Positions 10,571 through 19,602 of a stretch of 30,080 bases of DNA are shown one piece after another. Every line of letters starts with the position of its first letter. Position 1 is the first letter of the stretch. Origin of the DNA: Larix sibirica (lineage: Eukaryota; Streptophyta; Pinopsida; Pinales; Pinaceae). The stretch is taken from assembly GCA_004151065.3 (NCBI GenBank), contig NWUY0300004046.1, positions 26,483 to 56,562 on the forward strand, in the 5' to 3' direction. Both the position numbers and the translations under genes were made by a program. Under the pieces are notes generated by a model. That model was not told the origin of the DNA. It ran no database searches and saw nothing but the letters and a program-made list of their open reading frames with translations.

Positions 10571-10589
10571 AATCTTGTTCTATTCTATT
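10571..10589 (+). repeat. Target-site duplication of the LINE, left copy
   Basis: AATCTTGTTCTATTCTATT matches AATCTTGTTATATTCTATT at 19524-19542 in 18 of 19 positions and abuts the LINE's terminal T-run on the plus strand. The single mismatch gives the insertion some age. Confidence 0.85.
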
Positions 10590-10911
10590 TTTTTTGTTCA
10601 ATTGCAAAGTATTTAATTAAGTAAAGAAATAAGGTTACAGAGCAACCAGGGATGAAAGATCAATCTAGGCATAACAAAAATAACACTAGTGTCAAGAGAA
10701 TTACAATTCATGGAGATACAATTCATCTTGCTACTTGCACAGAGTTGCCATCCAAGGCACAAGCAGTAGACAAAGGATAGTCTGAGAAGGCCCATTATAG
10801 GTGCCAAAAACAAAATATACAAAAAACCATGCTGAGAACTAACATACGAGCAAAAAACAAGAGCAGAGAGACCGGTTCTCTCACCGAGCTCTGAAGCCTT
10901 CATGGAACGAG
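10590..10911 (-). other. LINE 3' untranslated end with A-tail
   Basis: After the last long frame ends (TGA at 10914-10912) the minus strand runs about 320 bp of T-rich sequence to TTTGCAATTGAAC followed by eight A residues, then the target-site duplication. The frames over 10613-10948 show no protein-like pattern. AATTAAATA about 20 bases before the tail could act as a polyadenylation signal. Confidence 0.65.
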
Positions 10912-12015
10912 TCATTCTGGCGGGAAGTATTCCAGTATGGGGCAGCATCCAGGGAAGTCGTCCTCTGGTAGTTTGACAGGAAGTGGCTCTGTCTTTCTCG
11001 CAGCAAGGAGGTCAGGCTCCACGTGGCTGCAAAGCCGTTTATAGGGCGGAGAGCCCAACGTAGAGGGAATCGGAAACTGCACGGGGGGTTCCGCAGGTGA
11101 GGCAAGAGCAGCCAGGAAAGGGTCCAAGGAGTCAGTAGCAGCATCAGAGACCATCCCTTCAGAGGGGACGCTTGAGACACCAATGGGGCCACCCTCACCT
11201 TTACCAGCAGGGTCAGTATGAACAAGACTTCGGGTGAAGGTGGCATCTAAACTGGCCAAGCTTTCGTCCAATGCCATGATTTTGGCCTTGGTGGCCAACA
11301 TTTGGTTCCTCATGGAACCCCAATTTCTCAACATATCGTCCAGGATTTTTCCCAACATATTCTTCATGAGCCAGTAGTGGTTGACGGCACCACCATTCGA
11401 GCCAGAGGCCAAGTATCAAAGAGATGCCAGTATTAAAGCCATCCCCAGAGCCTAGGGAATTTTTGATCTACAGCGATTCCCCCCACCACGGCGAGACAGC
11501 CCACGAGATTTAGTCATGGCGTACAGGGCCGTGAAAGTCCAGAACGAGAAGTGGAGCTGAATGCGAGGGTGCACAAAGTAGAACCAGAGGTTCGAGGTGG
11601 TAGACTGAGTGCCCTCACAGGTGCTTAAGGGCTCATTTATAGACTGAGGGGGAAGAAAACCTTTGGGAGTGTTCGCATGAGCCATAATTAAGAGCCCAGG
11701 ACTGCAATGAAGGAGCCGAGAGCCGAAGGGGTGGAAGCCTTGAATGCATAAAGGGACGAGGTGCATGCGAGTAGTACCAGGGTGGTAGCCAAGGGAGCTA
11801 TGAGGGGACTTATGTGCGAGCAAGCCAAGGTGCGCCATTAAGCCACAAGTGTGGAGGAGTCCAGTTATGGAAGCGGACAGATGGAAGGGCAGGCAGATGG
11901 GCGAGTAGACAGGTGTGGAGGCGTGTAGGAGCATGGCCAGGCTAGGAGCAGGGCAGGAGGAGCATGTGGCATTAAGGGCACAAGAAACGAGAGGCCTTAC
12001 CCACGTGATCTCCAT
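10912..12015 (-). pseudogene. Extra reading frame 3' of LINE RNase H (ORF3-like), unknown
   Basis: One minus-strand frame stays open for about 368 codons from an ATG at 12015 to a TGA at 10914-10912, with only two internal stops (TAG 11454-11452, TGA 11418-11416). It overlaps the end of ORF2 by 44 bp in another frame. Possible internal starts include the ATG at 11685. Observed parts: a His/Leu/Pro-rich N-terminal third, which may be noncoding; a stretch NLWFYFVHPRIQLHFSFWTF; an Arg/Gly-rich segment (TKSRGLSRRGGGNRCRSKIP); after the stops, a likely helical segment (MLGKILDDMLRNWGSMRNQM onward); then a Pro-rich acidic tail. No domain recognised. It could be an additional LINE ORF, a captured host fragment, or an open GC-rich 3' UTR. 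Confidence 0.4.
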
Positions 12016-12727
12016 GTGCAGGGCTGACGGCCCCAGTTGTCATGCTTACACCTGCAGCCTGGGAGATTAGATCCTTCCTGGCGATGTCTTGACAGTTTTC
12101 GACCAGGGCAGTGGGATAGTTAACTCCCAAAATATCTTCAAAAAGAATGAGATCACTAGCCACCCCTTCGTTGGAAAGGAAGTCCGCCAGAGAGTTTGGT
12201 TTTCGATGGATGTGATGGAAGGAGATAGCCCTAGAGTGGGTTAGACTATTCTTCAGACAATGGAGCTCGTGTTTAAGTCTCCATCTAGTAGAGAGCTTGG
12301 ATACCTGAGATCCGTTCTGGAGGTTAGTGGCCAAGGTGAGGATGATTTGTGAGTCCCCTTCCACAATGAGCGGGAAACAACCCTTGTTGTTGGCTAAAGT
12401 CACACCTTCTATAATAGCAGCCAGTTCAGCTGCATTATTACTGTCACAACCAAGGTTTCCAAAGTAGATCCAGAGAATACTACCAACCAAGTTGCGAAGA
12501 GCTCCTCCAAAGCCAGTAGGACCAGGATTGCCTTTGGAGGCGCCATCGAAGTTGAGCATGAAGACACCATCCAATGGGGGTTCCCAGAGGTTTGGGATGG
12601 GGGTGTTCATGTTGTGGCTGCCAGAAGGATTGTGGGTTGGAGGGGGCCCAAAGTGGAAGTTGTCCAGAATTTGAATTTCAGCCTTAATGGTGGGAAGATC
12701 TTTGTTGTTCCAGTTCCCTAGGCGCAC
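11972..12727 (-). pseudogene. LINE ORF2: C-terminal RNase H domain (open)
   Basis: Open block of 251 codons; the first residue is a GTG, so it is the continuation of ORF2 and not a separate start. The RNase H catalytic set is complete: D61 in LNFDGASKGNPG, E101 in NNAAELAAI, D125 in VEGDSQII, and D182 in HRKPNSLADFLSNEG. The sequence resembles the cellular/plant RVT_3 type, which some plant L1 lineages acquired, and would degrade the RNA strand of the hybrid. About 65 residues follow the domain and overlap the start of the 12015-10912 frame by 44 bp. It is the best-preserved C-terminal part of the element. Confidence 0.9.
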
Positions 12728-13304
12728 CGTTTCCTTTAGATTGTTGCAGGTGAGGGTTCACATGTCCCTGTTGTCTTTACATTTGTCTTCAAAGATACAG
12801 AGATTCCTTTCTTTCCAAATGTTCCATACCAAGAAGCCCGGAGTGAGGATCCAGAGTCTATTTAAAAGCTTGCTTTGGAAAGGATTTTCTTCCCAGTGAA
12901 TCATGGTGTCCGTGACATTTCCTTTGATTCTGTTCATTCTACTGTAGGTGAGTGAAACCATATCCTATAGCTCGTCAACATTCTTGCAAGAGTCCAGCAG
13001 ATGATCTATAGTTTCAGAATGGTTGCGATACAAGACGCAAAAGGAGGGTCCTAGGAAGCCTTTTTTGAGGAGGTTGTCCCAGGTGAGAATACGTCGATGC
13101 AGAAGAAACCAGAGGAAGCAGGCCCGATATTTTAGGCCAGATGTTGGCTTTCCATAGCAATTTCCACAGAGGGAAGGGAGTAGCCCTAGGAGTGCCTGCT
13201 AGGATGTTGTAAGCTTCCTTTATAGAGAAACTACCTTTGGCTGAGTGTCCCCATCTGATGATGTCTGGGCCAGTTCAGATCCTGATTTTTTAAAGGTTAA
13301 GTTC
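12728..13304 (-). pseudogene. LINE ORF2: zinc-finger (zf-RVT) segment, frameshifted
   Basis: Frame with three stops (13305, 13290, 13275) then DIIRWGHSAKGSFSIKEAYN and WKANIWPKIS. The reading then moves by a net shift near 13118-13124 to FLWFLLHRRILTWDNLLKKG, FCVLYRNHSETIDHLLDSC, and an open piece ending at a TGA (12760-12758). This is the zf-RVT region found between RT and RNase H in plant LINEs. The expected CxxC has become CVLY, so one zinc ligand is lost by a Cys-to-Tyr change, while the later His and Cys remain. Confidence 0.8.
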
Positions 13305-14969
13305 CTACCAAAGTGAATCACGGTGGGCATGATCAATCTCCAGACCCCATGTTTCAGGCTTCCTCCAAGTACGAAATGGGGCAATTTCATTATTGCGCCA
13401 GAAGTCTTTGACAACAGTGGTGGTAGCGGGAAAGACCATCTGATTGTATTGACTGGAGAGGCTGGGCAGTTGTTGCCAGGAGTCCTGCCAGAAAAGAGCA
13501 TGGTTACCTTCACGGATTTCCCAGAAGCTGTGTTGTTGGATGAGATATCTTTGGCTATTTGCAGCATTCCAGATTGAAGAGCCCTGTGGATTCTGGTTAA
13601 AGCGGATGAGGTTTGTGGGGTCCCAATTGTTAGCATATTTCTTGTTCCAGTACCAGGCCCAAGGAGAGTTGTTCGTGGAGATCCATTTCCACCAGATTTT
13701 GGCCGAGAGAGCCTTGTTGCTGATTTTCAGATCCCTAAGGCCAAGACCTCCATCACGCTTTGGGAGACAAACTGTTTTCCAATTGACAAGGGCCCATCTG
13801 TTATTGTTCTTGTCCTTTCCCCAGAGGAAATATATTTGGAGACTTCTTATGGCTTTGAGAACCCATTTAGGTGTTGCAAGCACCGAGAAAAGGTAAAGAG
13901 GCATGGACTGGAGGATGACCTTGAGGAGGATGAGCCTACTGGGAAGATTGAGGGAGTGGAAGGTCCAAGAGGAAATGCGGTTCTTAAGCTTGTCCAGGAG
14001 TTCTTTCCAAGAAGAATTTTTGATAGCAGAGTCAAAGAGGGGGGCACCCAAGTATTTGCTAGGTAGGGTGGAGATGGAGAAACCCAAGATACGGGCAATG
14101 TTGTGCTGAGTGACTCTATCTGTGTTGTAGAAGAAAAGATGAGACTTATCCAGCTTGATGGAAGTTCCAGAGGCTTCAGAAAAGGTGTCAAGGATGCTCT
14201 TGATACTACGAGCTTCCTGGACCGAGGGGTGACCAAAGAGCAGGTTGTCATCCACGAACTGTTGATAGCCCAAGGGGGGGCCTCCATGGGGAGAGAGACC
14301 TCTGAGGGAGTGAGAGTTGACCACCGCTTGGATCATGCATCCTAAGCCTTCCGCCATGAGAATAAAAAGGAAAGGGGAGAGGGAGTCTCCCTGACAGATT
14401 CCCTGGGAGGGGGAAAAGGTGGAGGCAGAGGAATCATTGACCAGGATCGAGAAGAAGGCAAAGGAAGTGATGGAGAGGATCCAACGTATCCAATCCTGGA
14501 TGAAGCCAAAGGCTTGGAGCATTTTTCCTATGAATTGCCATCTTAGTTTGTCAAAGGCTTTTTAGAGATCCAATTTGATGAGCATTCCAAGGGTTTTGGA
14601 TATTTTCAAAGAGTGAGTTATTTCATGAGCCAGGATGATTCCATCTAGAATTTGCCTACCTTCAACATAGCCTGATTGATTGGGGGAGATGAGGAGAGGC
14701 AGAAGGGGTTTGAGCCGGTTGACTACAACTTTGGAGATAATTTTATAGATAACATTGCAGAGGGAGATGGGACAAAATTTACTAGGGTGGGAAGCGTCGA
14801 TCTCCTTGGGGATCAAAGTGAGATAGGTGGCATTGAGGGCAGGGAGCACCCATTGCTTCTGTCTAGATTCTTCCACAAGTTCTACGACCTGTTCTTTGAG
14901 CATGTCCCAGTAGTGGTGAAAGAAGTTGATGGTGAATCCATTAGGTCTAGGAGCTTTATCATCGATCAT
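13305..14969 (-). pseudogene. LINE ORF2: reverse transcriptase domain, broken
   Basis: Two open blocks (14969-14562 and 14522-13305) in the same frame, separated by a TAA at 14564-14562. Motifs in order: FHHYWDMLKEQVVE; LIPKE; PISLCNVIYKIISK; PNQSGYVEGRQILDGI; motif A as LIKLDL-stop-KAFDKLRW, with the stop inside the motif; motif B QGICQGDSLSPFLFILMAEG; motif C QQFVDDNLLFG, with the catalytic aspartates at about 14252-14247; then IKLDKSHLFF and KYLGAPLF. FVDD replaces the commoner YADD/FADD but keeps both aspartates. The downstream thumb and connection region (WWKWISTNNSPWAWYWNKKY) is also typical. The stop in motif A would abolish RT activity. Confidence 0.9.
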
Positions 14970-14993
14970 TTTTTTTACGACGCTTTCAACCTC

Positions 14994-15617
14994 TTACATA
15001 GTGATGGGCTGTAGCATAGTAGCATTGTGATCAGCATTAAGGATGGTGGGGATGTGCTGTGTGAGGCAATCAATGGCGGCTGAGCGATCCTGGTTGGGTT
15101 CCGTGAGCAACTCATGGAAGTGACAAGTGAGTTCCTGCCCAATGGCGTTGTGATCTTCCTGAGTGTCTCCATTGTCTAGATTGAGCGTGGCTATTTTGTT
15201 GTGGATTCTATGCTGAATGGTAGATCTATGAAAAAAGGTTGTGTTTCGCTCTCCTTCTTTAAACCAAGTGATTTTGGAATTCTGTTTCCAAAGGATCTCC
15301 TCTTGCTCATAGCGTTTGTCCAGTTCCTCTCGTAGGGTTTTTTCCTTTTCCTTAGTTTCTTCAGTGTATTTATGCTCCATGAGGGTGAGCTGGAGAGTTT
15401 CCAGATCCTCTTCAATGGCACATTTATCCTTGAAGATGTTACCAAAGGTAGTGTGATTCCCATGGCGGAGATTGGAGTGGAGGATTTTTAACTTTTGCTG
15501 CATGATGGCCATTTTGGATCTCCCACCGACATGCATGTTAGTCCACCATTTGGTTACTGTGTCCATGAAGGAAGGATGAGTGAGCCAGGATTTTTCAAAC
15601 CTGAAGGGTTTGTGCAT
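14994..15617 (-). pseudogene. LINE ORF2: linker between endonuclease and RT
   Basis: 207 codons in the ORF2 frame between the TAG at 15636 and a TAA at 14996-14994. The middle is highly charged (KEKEKTLREELDKRYEQEE) and probably helical or coiled-coil. It is followed by ILWKQNSKITWFKEGERNTT, the plant LINE signature normally seen as WKQKSR-x-W-x-KEGDRNTKFFH, and then HNKIATL. This is the expected order upstream of the fingers of the reverse transcriptase. Confidence 0.82.
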
Positions 15618-15635
15618 TTGGGCGTTGTGGCTATG

Positions 15636-16340
15636 CTAGGAGAGGAGAATAGGCCAGTGATCGGAGCCAGCAGCCGGGAGAACATAGGAGGTGAGGATCC
15701 CTCCCGCGGTGAGAATAGAATCCGAGACAATGAAACGATCCAGTCTTTTAGCAGTTTGATGCACTCCCCCTCTTCTATTATTCCAGGTGAAAAATCTTGC
15801 AGAGGGTTGGATGTCTACCAAGCCATTGGTGGTGAGAGTAGTTTTGAAATCCTTGTCTTCAGAGGAGAGAGTGAGCAGGCCCCCTTTCTTTTCCTCTAGA
15901 GTAGTGATCATGTTAAAGTCGCCTCCAATGATGATGGGAGAGTGCAGGTGAAGTTGAGTAAATCGGGATAAGAAGTTTAGAAGTTGCAGCTTTTGCGGGG
16001 TGGATTGAGTACCATAAACATTTAGGAGGTGGCCATGGATGGTGGTTCCAAGAATATGAAAGGAGGTCAAGATGGAATGGGGGTTTGAGGCAAGATCGTT
16101 GAGAGAGATTAAATGGGAGTTCCAGATCAACGCGATACAATCAGAGGCACCACGAGCATCAATAACAGAGCAGAGACTACCTTTCCAAATCTTGGACATG
16201 AGAAAGAGGAGGGTTTCAGAAGAACATTTAGTTTCATGTATGAATAGGACGGCGGGATTTTCTTGCATGATTTTTCTCTTTAGCATTCGATGTTTGGATG
16301 AACCATTCAGACCTTGAACGTTCCAGGAGAGAATCTTCAT
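15636..16340 (-). pseudogene. LINE ORF2: apurinic-type endonuclease domain (open)
   Basis: 234 open codons ending at TAG 15638-15636. This is an exonuclease-endonuclease-phosphatase fold domain with the full set of catalytic landmarks: N7 in SWNVQG, E36 in IHETK, Y109 in NVYG, D141 and N143 in GGDFNMI, D201 in KRLDRF, and S226-D227-H228 in the terminal SDHWP. In L1-type elements it nicks the target at an A/T-rich site, consistent with the T-rich site seen here. The block lacks any stop or frameshift although the rest of ORF2 is broken. It is read as part of ORF2, not as a separate gene. Confidence 0.9.
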
Positions 16341-17839
16341 TGAGGAACTAATTTTGGGAGTGGGGGAAGAACTCTGTTAACTTGGCATATTTCCCTAATT
16401 CCACAAGCCTGGTGCCCAATATGTTGATGTGGTGTAGATCAAATTCGCACCCTCTTTTTTTGCTTTCTCTCTGAGATTTCTATTTTTCCTTCTAGGGGGT
16501 AATGGTTACCCCTAGTTTCTTCTAAGCTTTGGCTTTTGCTAGAGATTCTTGCAGGAGCTGGATTTATCGGGTAGGGATGGAACCAAAAGCTTTTCGAGAG
16601 CAGGCCTCTTCTAGGCTTAGCAGGTCCAAGTCGCCCAAATCGAGTTCACCCATATCTTCATCCAAGATGATTTCCAAAACTGAGCCCTCCAGATTAGGGG
16701 GGGTTCAAGTCAGGGTTGGATAGATCGATCGTTTTCTTAAGAGGAGGCTGGGGGATAGTATTGGGAGAGGGAATAGGGTTAGCAGAGACACCTGCCAAGG
16801 GTTGAGGAGTATCATAGGATTCAAGGTTTTGGTTATAGGGATCAATGGAATCAACGATATCAAGGTTTTCAGGTAGGCCGTCAAGAGTAGCAAAACTGTT
16901 GTGAGTGGTAGAGATTTCCTCCTTGTTCTTCTCAGGGACAGATTTTCTGGCTTGATGCTTCTTTCGACTGTTCTTGCGGAAGCCCTCAGCATATTTTTTT
17001 CCTTATTTGGTTTCTTCTAGTGGCACTCTGTTGCTAGGGCAGTCTTTGAACAAATGGCCATGTTGATGACATGTGTGGAAACAGAAGGGAACATGTTCAT
17101 AGTCCAAGGGTTGGATCCAGTCATAGTCACCGTGGGTGAGGTTGATTGTGTCTAGGAGAGCCTTTGCGATGTGCATGTAAACACAAATCCTAGCATATGA
17201 GGTGTATTTGTTGAGTCTTGTTTGATCAGTGATGCGAACAAAGCTACCAAGAGTGTTTCCAATTTCTTTGAGGGTTTCCTCGTCCCAGTATTCTTGCGGC
17301 AAAAAGTACATTCATATCTAGACAGGAGCCCAAGTGAAATCCTCTTTTTCTGGGCTGAATCTTTCCACCCAGTTTCTCAGATATAAACTGGCTGAGTTGA
17401 AGAAGTACGGTCCTCCATCCTCCATTTTAGCTTTGTCCTCTGGCTGATTAAAGATTATGGTGAAGAAGACTTTTGATACTAACTGCAGGTCAAAGTGTTC
17501 CTTGGGTTTCCATTTAGCTTGAATCTAGCCACAGAGGGCCTATTCAGTTGGCCATATACCAACAAACTTGCCAATGAGAGCGTGGTCTCTCATTTTATGA
17601 GCTCTGGCATTGATTATGTCTATAGTTAAAGTCAGACTGGGGCATTCAGCGGATCGGGCGATGCAGGTACTGGATCTTTTTCCAATCGCATCAGACAAGG
17701 GGGCATCAGTACTGGAAGGTCCAGGGGGTAGGTCGTTAGTGGAGTATAGGGGAACTTCCGTTGAACCGATCTGTATCTTTGTGGCGGGAGAGATGTCGAG
17801 GTTGTCAGAGAGGAGTGAGGCCGAGGGGTCGGCGGAAAT
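16336..17839 (-). repeat. 1505-bp tandem copy within LINE, unit 1
   Basis: Matches 17841-19345 at a constant offset of 1505 bp. By eye 16336-17015 and 17841-18520 are identical. The first difference is T17016 against G18521, and from there the units diverge steadily at many sites. The junction between units is a single N at 17840. One fully identical half and one diverged half point to two different LINE copies joined in assembly rather than a simple tandem duplication. Confidence 0.85.
16522..17838 (-). pseudogene. LINE ORF1, unit 1 (DUF4283 + CCHC), 5' end cut by N
   Basis: Gag-like RNA-binding protein. From the N: ISADPSASLLSDN..., HALIGKFVGIWPTE (start of DUF4283), stops, FFTIIFNQPEDKAKMEDGGP, RFSPEKEDFTWAPV, then the open block 17311-17003 with FLPQEYWDEETLKEIGNTLG and the knuckle CFHTCHQHGHLFKDCP. 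The first cysteine pair is spaced CX3C instead of CX2C. After a stop at 17003 the same frame continues (KKYAEGFRKNSRKKHQARKS) to a run of seven C residues (G-run 16697-16703), where the frame slips. It then reads acidic VLEIILDEDMGELDLGDLDL and ends near a TAG at 16524-16522. The 95-codon frame at 16992-16705 is a shadow. Confidence 0.78.
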
Positions 17840-17840
17840 N
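17840..17840. other. Single N at the ORF1 repeat junction
   Basis: The N falls exactly between the two 1505-bp units, joining the start of ORF2 (ATGAA on the minus strand) of one unit to the interior of ORF1 of the other. A biological tandem duplication has no reason to carry an undetermined base at its breakpoint, so this is probably a contig join of unknown gap size. Confidence 0.75.
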
Positions 17841-19345
17841 TTCATTGAGGAACTAATTTTGGGAGTGGGGGAAGAACTCTGTTAACTTGGCATATTTCCC
17901 TAATTCCACAAGCCTGGTGCCCAATATGTTGATGTGGTGTAGATCAAATTCGCACCCTCTTTTTTTGCTTTCTCTCTGAGATTTCTATTTTTCCTTCTAG
18001 GGGGTAATGGTTACCCCTAGTTTCTTCTAAGCTTTGGCTTTTGCTAGAGATTCTTGCAGGAGCTGGATTTATCGGGTAGGGATGGAACCAAAAGCTTTTC
18101 GAGAGCAGGCCTCTTCTAGGCTTAGCAGGTCCAAGTCGCCCAAATCGAGTTCACCCATATCTTCATCCAAGATGATTTCCAAAACTGAGCCCTCCAGATT
18201 AGGGGGGGTTCAAGTCAGGGTTGGATAGATCGATCGTTTTCTTAAGAGGAGGCTGGGGGATAGTATTGGGAGAGGGAATAGGGTTAGCAGAGACACCTGC
18301 CAAGGGTTGAGGAGTATCATAGGATTCAAGGTTTTGGTTATAGGGATCAATGGAATCAACGATATCAAGGTTTTCAGGTAGGCCGTCAAGAGTAGCAAAA
18401 CTGTTGTGAGTGGTAGAGATTTCCTCCTTGTTCTTCTCAGGGACAGATTTTCTGGCTTGATGCTTCTTTCGACTGTTCTTGCGGAAGCCCTCAGCATATT
18501 TTTTTCCTTATTTGGTTTCTGCTAGTGGCACTCTGTTGCTAGGGCAGTCTTTGAACAAATGGCCATGTTGATGACATGTGTGGAAACAGAAGGGAACATG
18601 TTCATAGTCCAAGGGTTGGATCCAGTCATATTCATCATGGGTGAGGTTGATAGCGTGTGGGAGAGCCTTAGCTATGTGCATGTAAACACAAATCCTGGCA
18701 TATGAGGTGTATTTGTTGAGTCTTGTTTGATCGGTGATGTGAACAAAGCTGCCAAGAGTGTTTCCAATTTCTTTGAGGGTTTCCTCGTTCCAGTACTCTT
18801 GCGGAAAAGAGTACATTTATATCCATACCGGAGCCCAAGTGAAATCCTCTTTTTCTGGGCTAAATCTTCCCACCCAGTTTCTCAAGTATAAACCGGTCGA
18901 GTTGAAGAAGTACGATCCTCCATCCTCCACTTTAGCTTTGTCTTCTAGGTGATGAAATATGATGGTGAAGAAGCCTTTGGATCCTAACTATAGGTCAAAG
19001 TGTGCCTTGGGTTTCCATTTGGCTTGAATCCAGCCACGGAGGGCCTGTTCCGTTGGCCATATACCAACAAACTTTCCAATGAGAGCATGGTCTCTCATTT
19101 TCTGAGCTCTGGCATTGATTATGTCTGCAAGCAGAGTCAAACTGGGACGTTCAGCGGATCGGGCGATGCAAGTACTAGAGATTTTTCCATTCGCATCAGA
19201 TGGGGGGGAATCATTATTGGAAGCTCCAGGGGGCAGGTCGTCAGCGGGGTACAAGGGAAATTCTGTGGATCCGATCTATATCTTGGTGGCAGGAGAGATA
19301 TTGGGGTTGTTAGAGAGGAGCGAGGCCGAGGGGTCGGTGGAAATT
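17841..19345 (-). repeat. 1505-bp tandem copy within LINE, unit 2
   Basis: Second unit, contiguous with the LINE 5' end. Its 3' edge on the minus strand stops five bases into ORF2. If one unit is an artefact, this one carries the continuous 5' end and ORF1, while the identical 680 bp lets it be merged with 16336-17015. Confidence 0.85.
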
Positions 19346-19431
19346 CGGGAGGGGCCTTCTGCCCCTCCCAAGCAAGAGTTCATTAGAGCGGATCAGAGCA
19401 GTGGGTAGAAAGAAGCTTACCAGGTGGTCAT
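18027..19431 (-). pseudogene. LINE ORF1, unit 2 (DUF4283 + CCHC), broken
   Basis: The first in-frame ATG is at 19431, about 92 bp from the element's 5' end; a later in-frame ATG at 19383 follows two stops. Reading: STDPSASLLSNN, the open block 19254-18988 with HALIGKFVGIWPTEQALRGW (start of DUF4283), a stop, FFTIIFHHLEDKAKVEDGGS, RFSPEKEDFTWAPVWI, another stop, then 18816-18508 with YWNEETLKEIGNTLGSFVHI and CFHTCHQHGHLFKDCP. The basic tail continues past the TAA at 18508, slips at a seven-base C run (18202-18208) and ends at TAG 18029-18027. ORF1 proteins coat LINE RNA and act as chaperones. The knuckle has the same odd CX3C spacing as unit 1. Confidence 0.82.
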
Positions 19432-19523
19432 GGCGGCAGGGCAAGAGCAACGCAAGAGCACATTCAAGAGGAGCTAAGGTGCCATAGGCACATAAACCCT
19501 AGTCCATCGAAAAACAGTCAAGT
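19432..19523 (-). other. LINE 5' leader
   Basis: About 92 bp between the target-site duplication and the first ORF1 ATG, starting ACTTGACTGTTTTTCGATGG on the minus strand. L1-type elements carry an internal promoter at this end; no specific promoter motif is evident. Confidence 0.5.
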
Positions 19524-19542
19524 AATCTTGTTATATTCTATT
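19524..19542 (+). repeat. Target-site duplication of the LINE, right copy
   Basis: AATCTTGTTATATTCTATT, 18 of 19 identical to 10571-10589. It marks the 5' boundary of the minus-strand LINE. Joining 10589 to 19543 restores the pre-insertion site, which runs into the primer-binding site at 19589. Confidence 0.85.
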
Positions 19543-19588
19543 ATTTTTGCTCTAAATATCTTATTGTGCTACTAAGGTACTTAAAAAT

Positions 19589-19602
19589 TGGTATCTGAGT
19601 GC
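19589..19602 (+). other. Primer-binding-site remnant (tRNA-iMet type), unit A
   Basis: TGGTATCTGAGTGC has two mismatches in its first 12 bases to TGGTATCAGAGC, the complement of the plant initiator tRNA-Met 3' end. The following bases CTTTCCTGAGTC parallel those after the site at 25968. It should mark the end of a 5' LTR just upstream; the LINE then sits about 46 bp inside that LTR end. Confidence 0.6.

Larger units (their letters stand above)
11972..16340 (-). pseudogene. LINE ORF2 polyprotein, broken (EN-RT-zf-RNase H)
   Basis: Starts at ATG 16340 (MKILSWNVQG), the usual beginning of the endonuclease domain, and ends at the TGA/TAG class stop at 11972, a span of about 1455 codons, normal for plant L1 ORF2. 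It stays in one frame to about 13120 with in-frame stops at 15636, 14994, 14562, 13305, 13290 and 13275, then shifts frame near 13118-13124. It continues through stops at 12965 and 12758 into an open RNase H block. Function when intact: target-primed reverse transcription, in which the endonuclease nicks DNA and the RT copies LINE RNA from the nick. Several stops (for example TAA within the RT LDL-KAFD motif) fit single C-to-T changes from Gln codons. Confidence 0.88.
10590..19523 (-). mobile_element. L1-type LINE (non-LTR retrotransposon), decayed
   Basis: A minus-strand element bounded by a 19-bp target-site duplication. Order from its 5' end: short leader (19523-19432), ORF1 with DUF4283 and a CCHC knuckle, ORF2 with endonuclease, reverse transcriptase, zinc-finger segment and RNase H, a 1.1-kb 3' frame, and an A-run at the 3' end (T-run from 10590 on the plus strand). 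It is GC-richer than its surroundings. The apparent length of 8.9 kb includes a 1505-bp ORF1 duplication joined at an N; without it the element would be about 7.4 kb. It cannot be autonomous as read because both ORFs carry stops. The 5' end looks complete, since a leader precedes the ORF1 start and the TSD follows. Confidence 0.9.

Noticed and set aside
13847-14287. 146-codon minus-strand frame overlapping RT
   Set aside because: Different frame from the RT motifs; a shadow of ORF2.
13323-16317. Several plus-strand frames of 64-134 codons across the LINE
   Set aside because: They are antisense to conserved EN and RT motifs, and their openness follows from the GC-rich coding strand opposite.
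16705-16992. 95-codon minus-strand frame, repeated at 18210-18497
   Set aside because: Off-frame reading of the ORF1 tail; the true frame gives the basic and acidic ORF1 C terminus.
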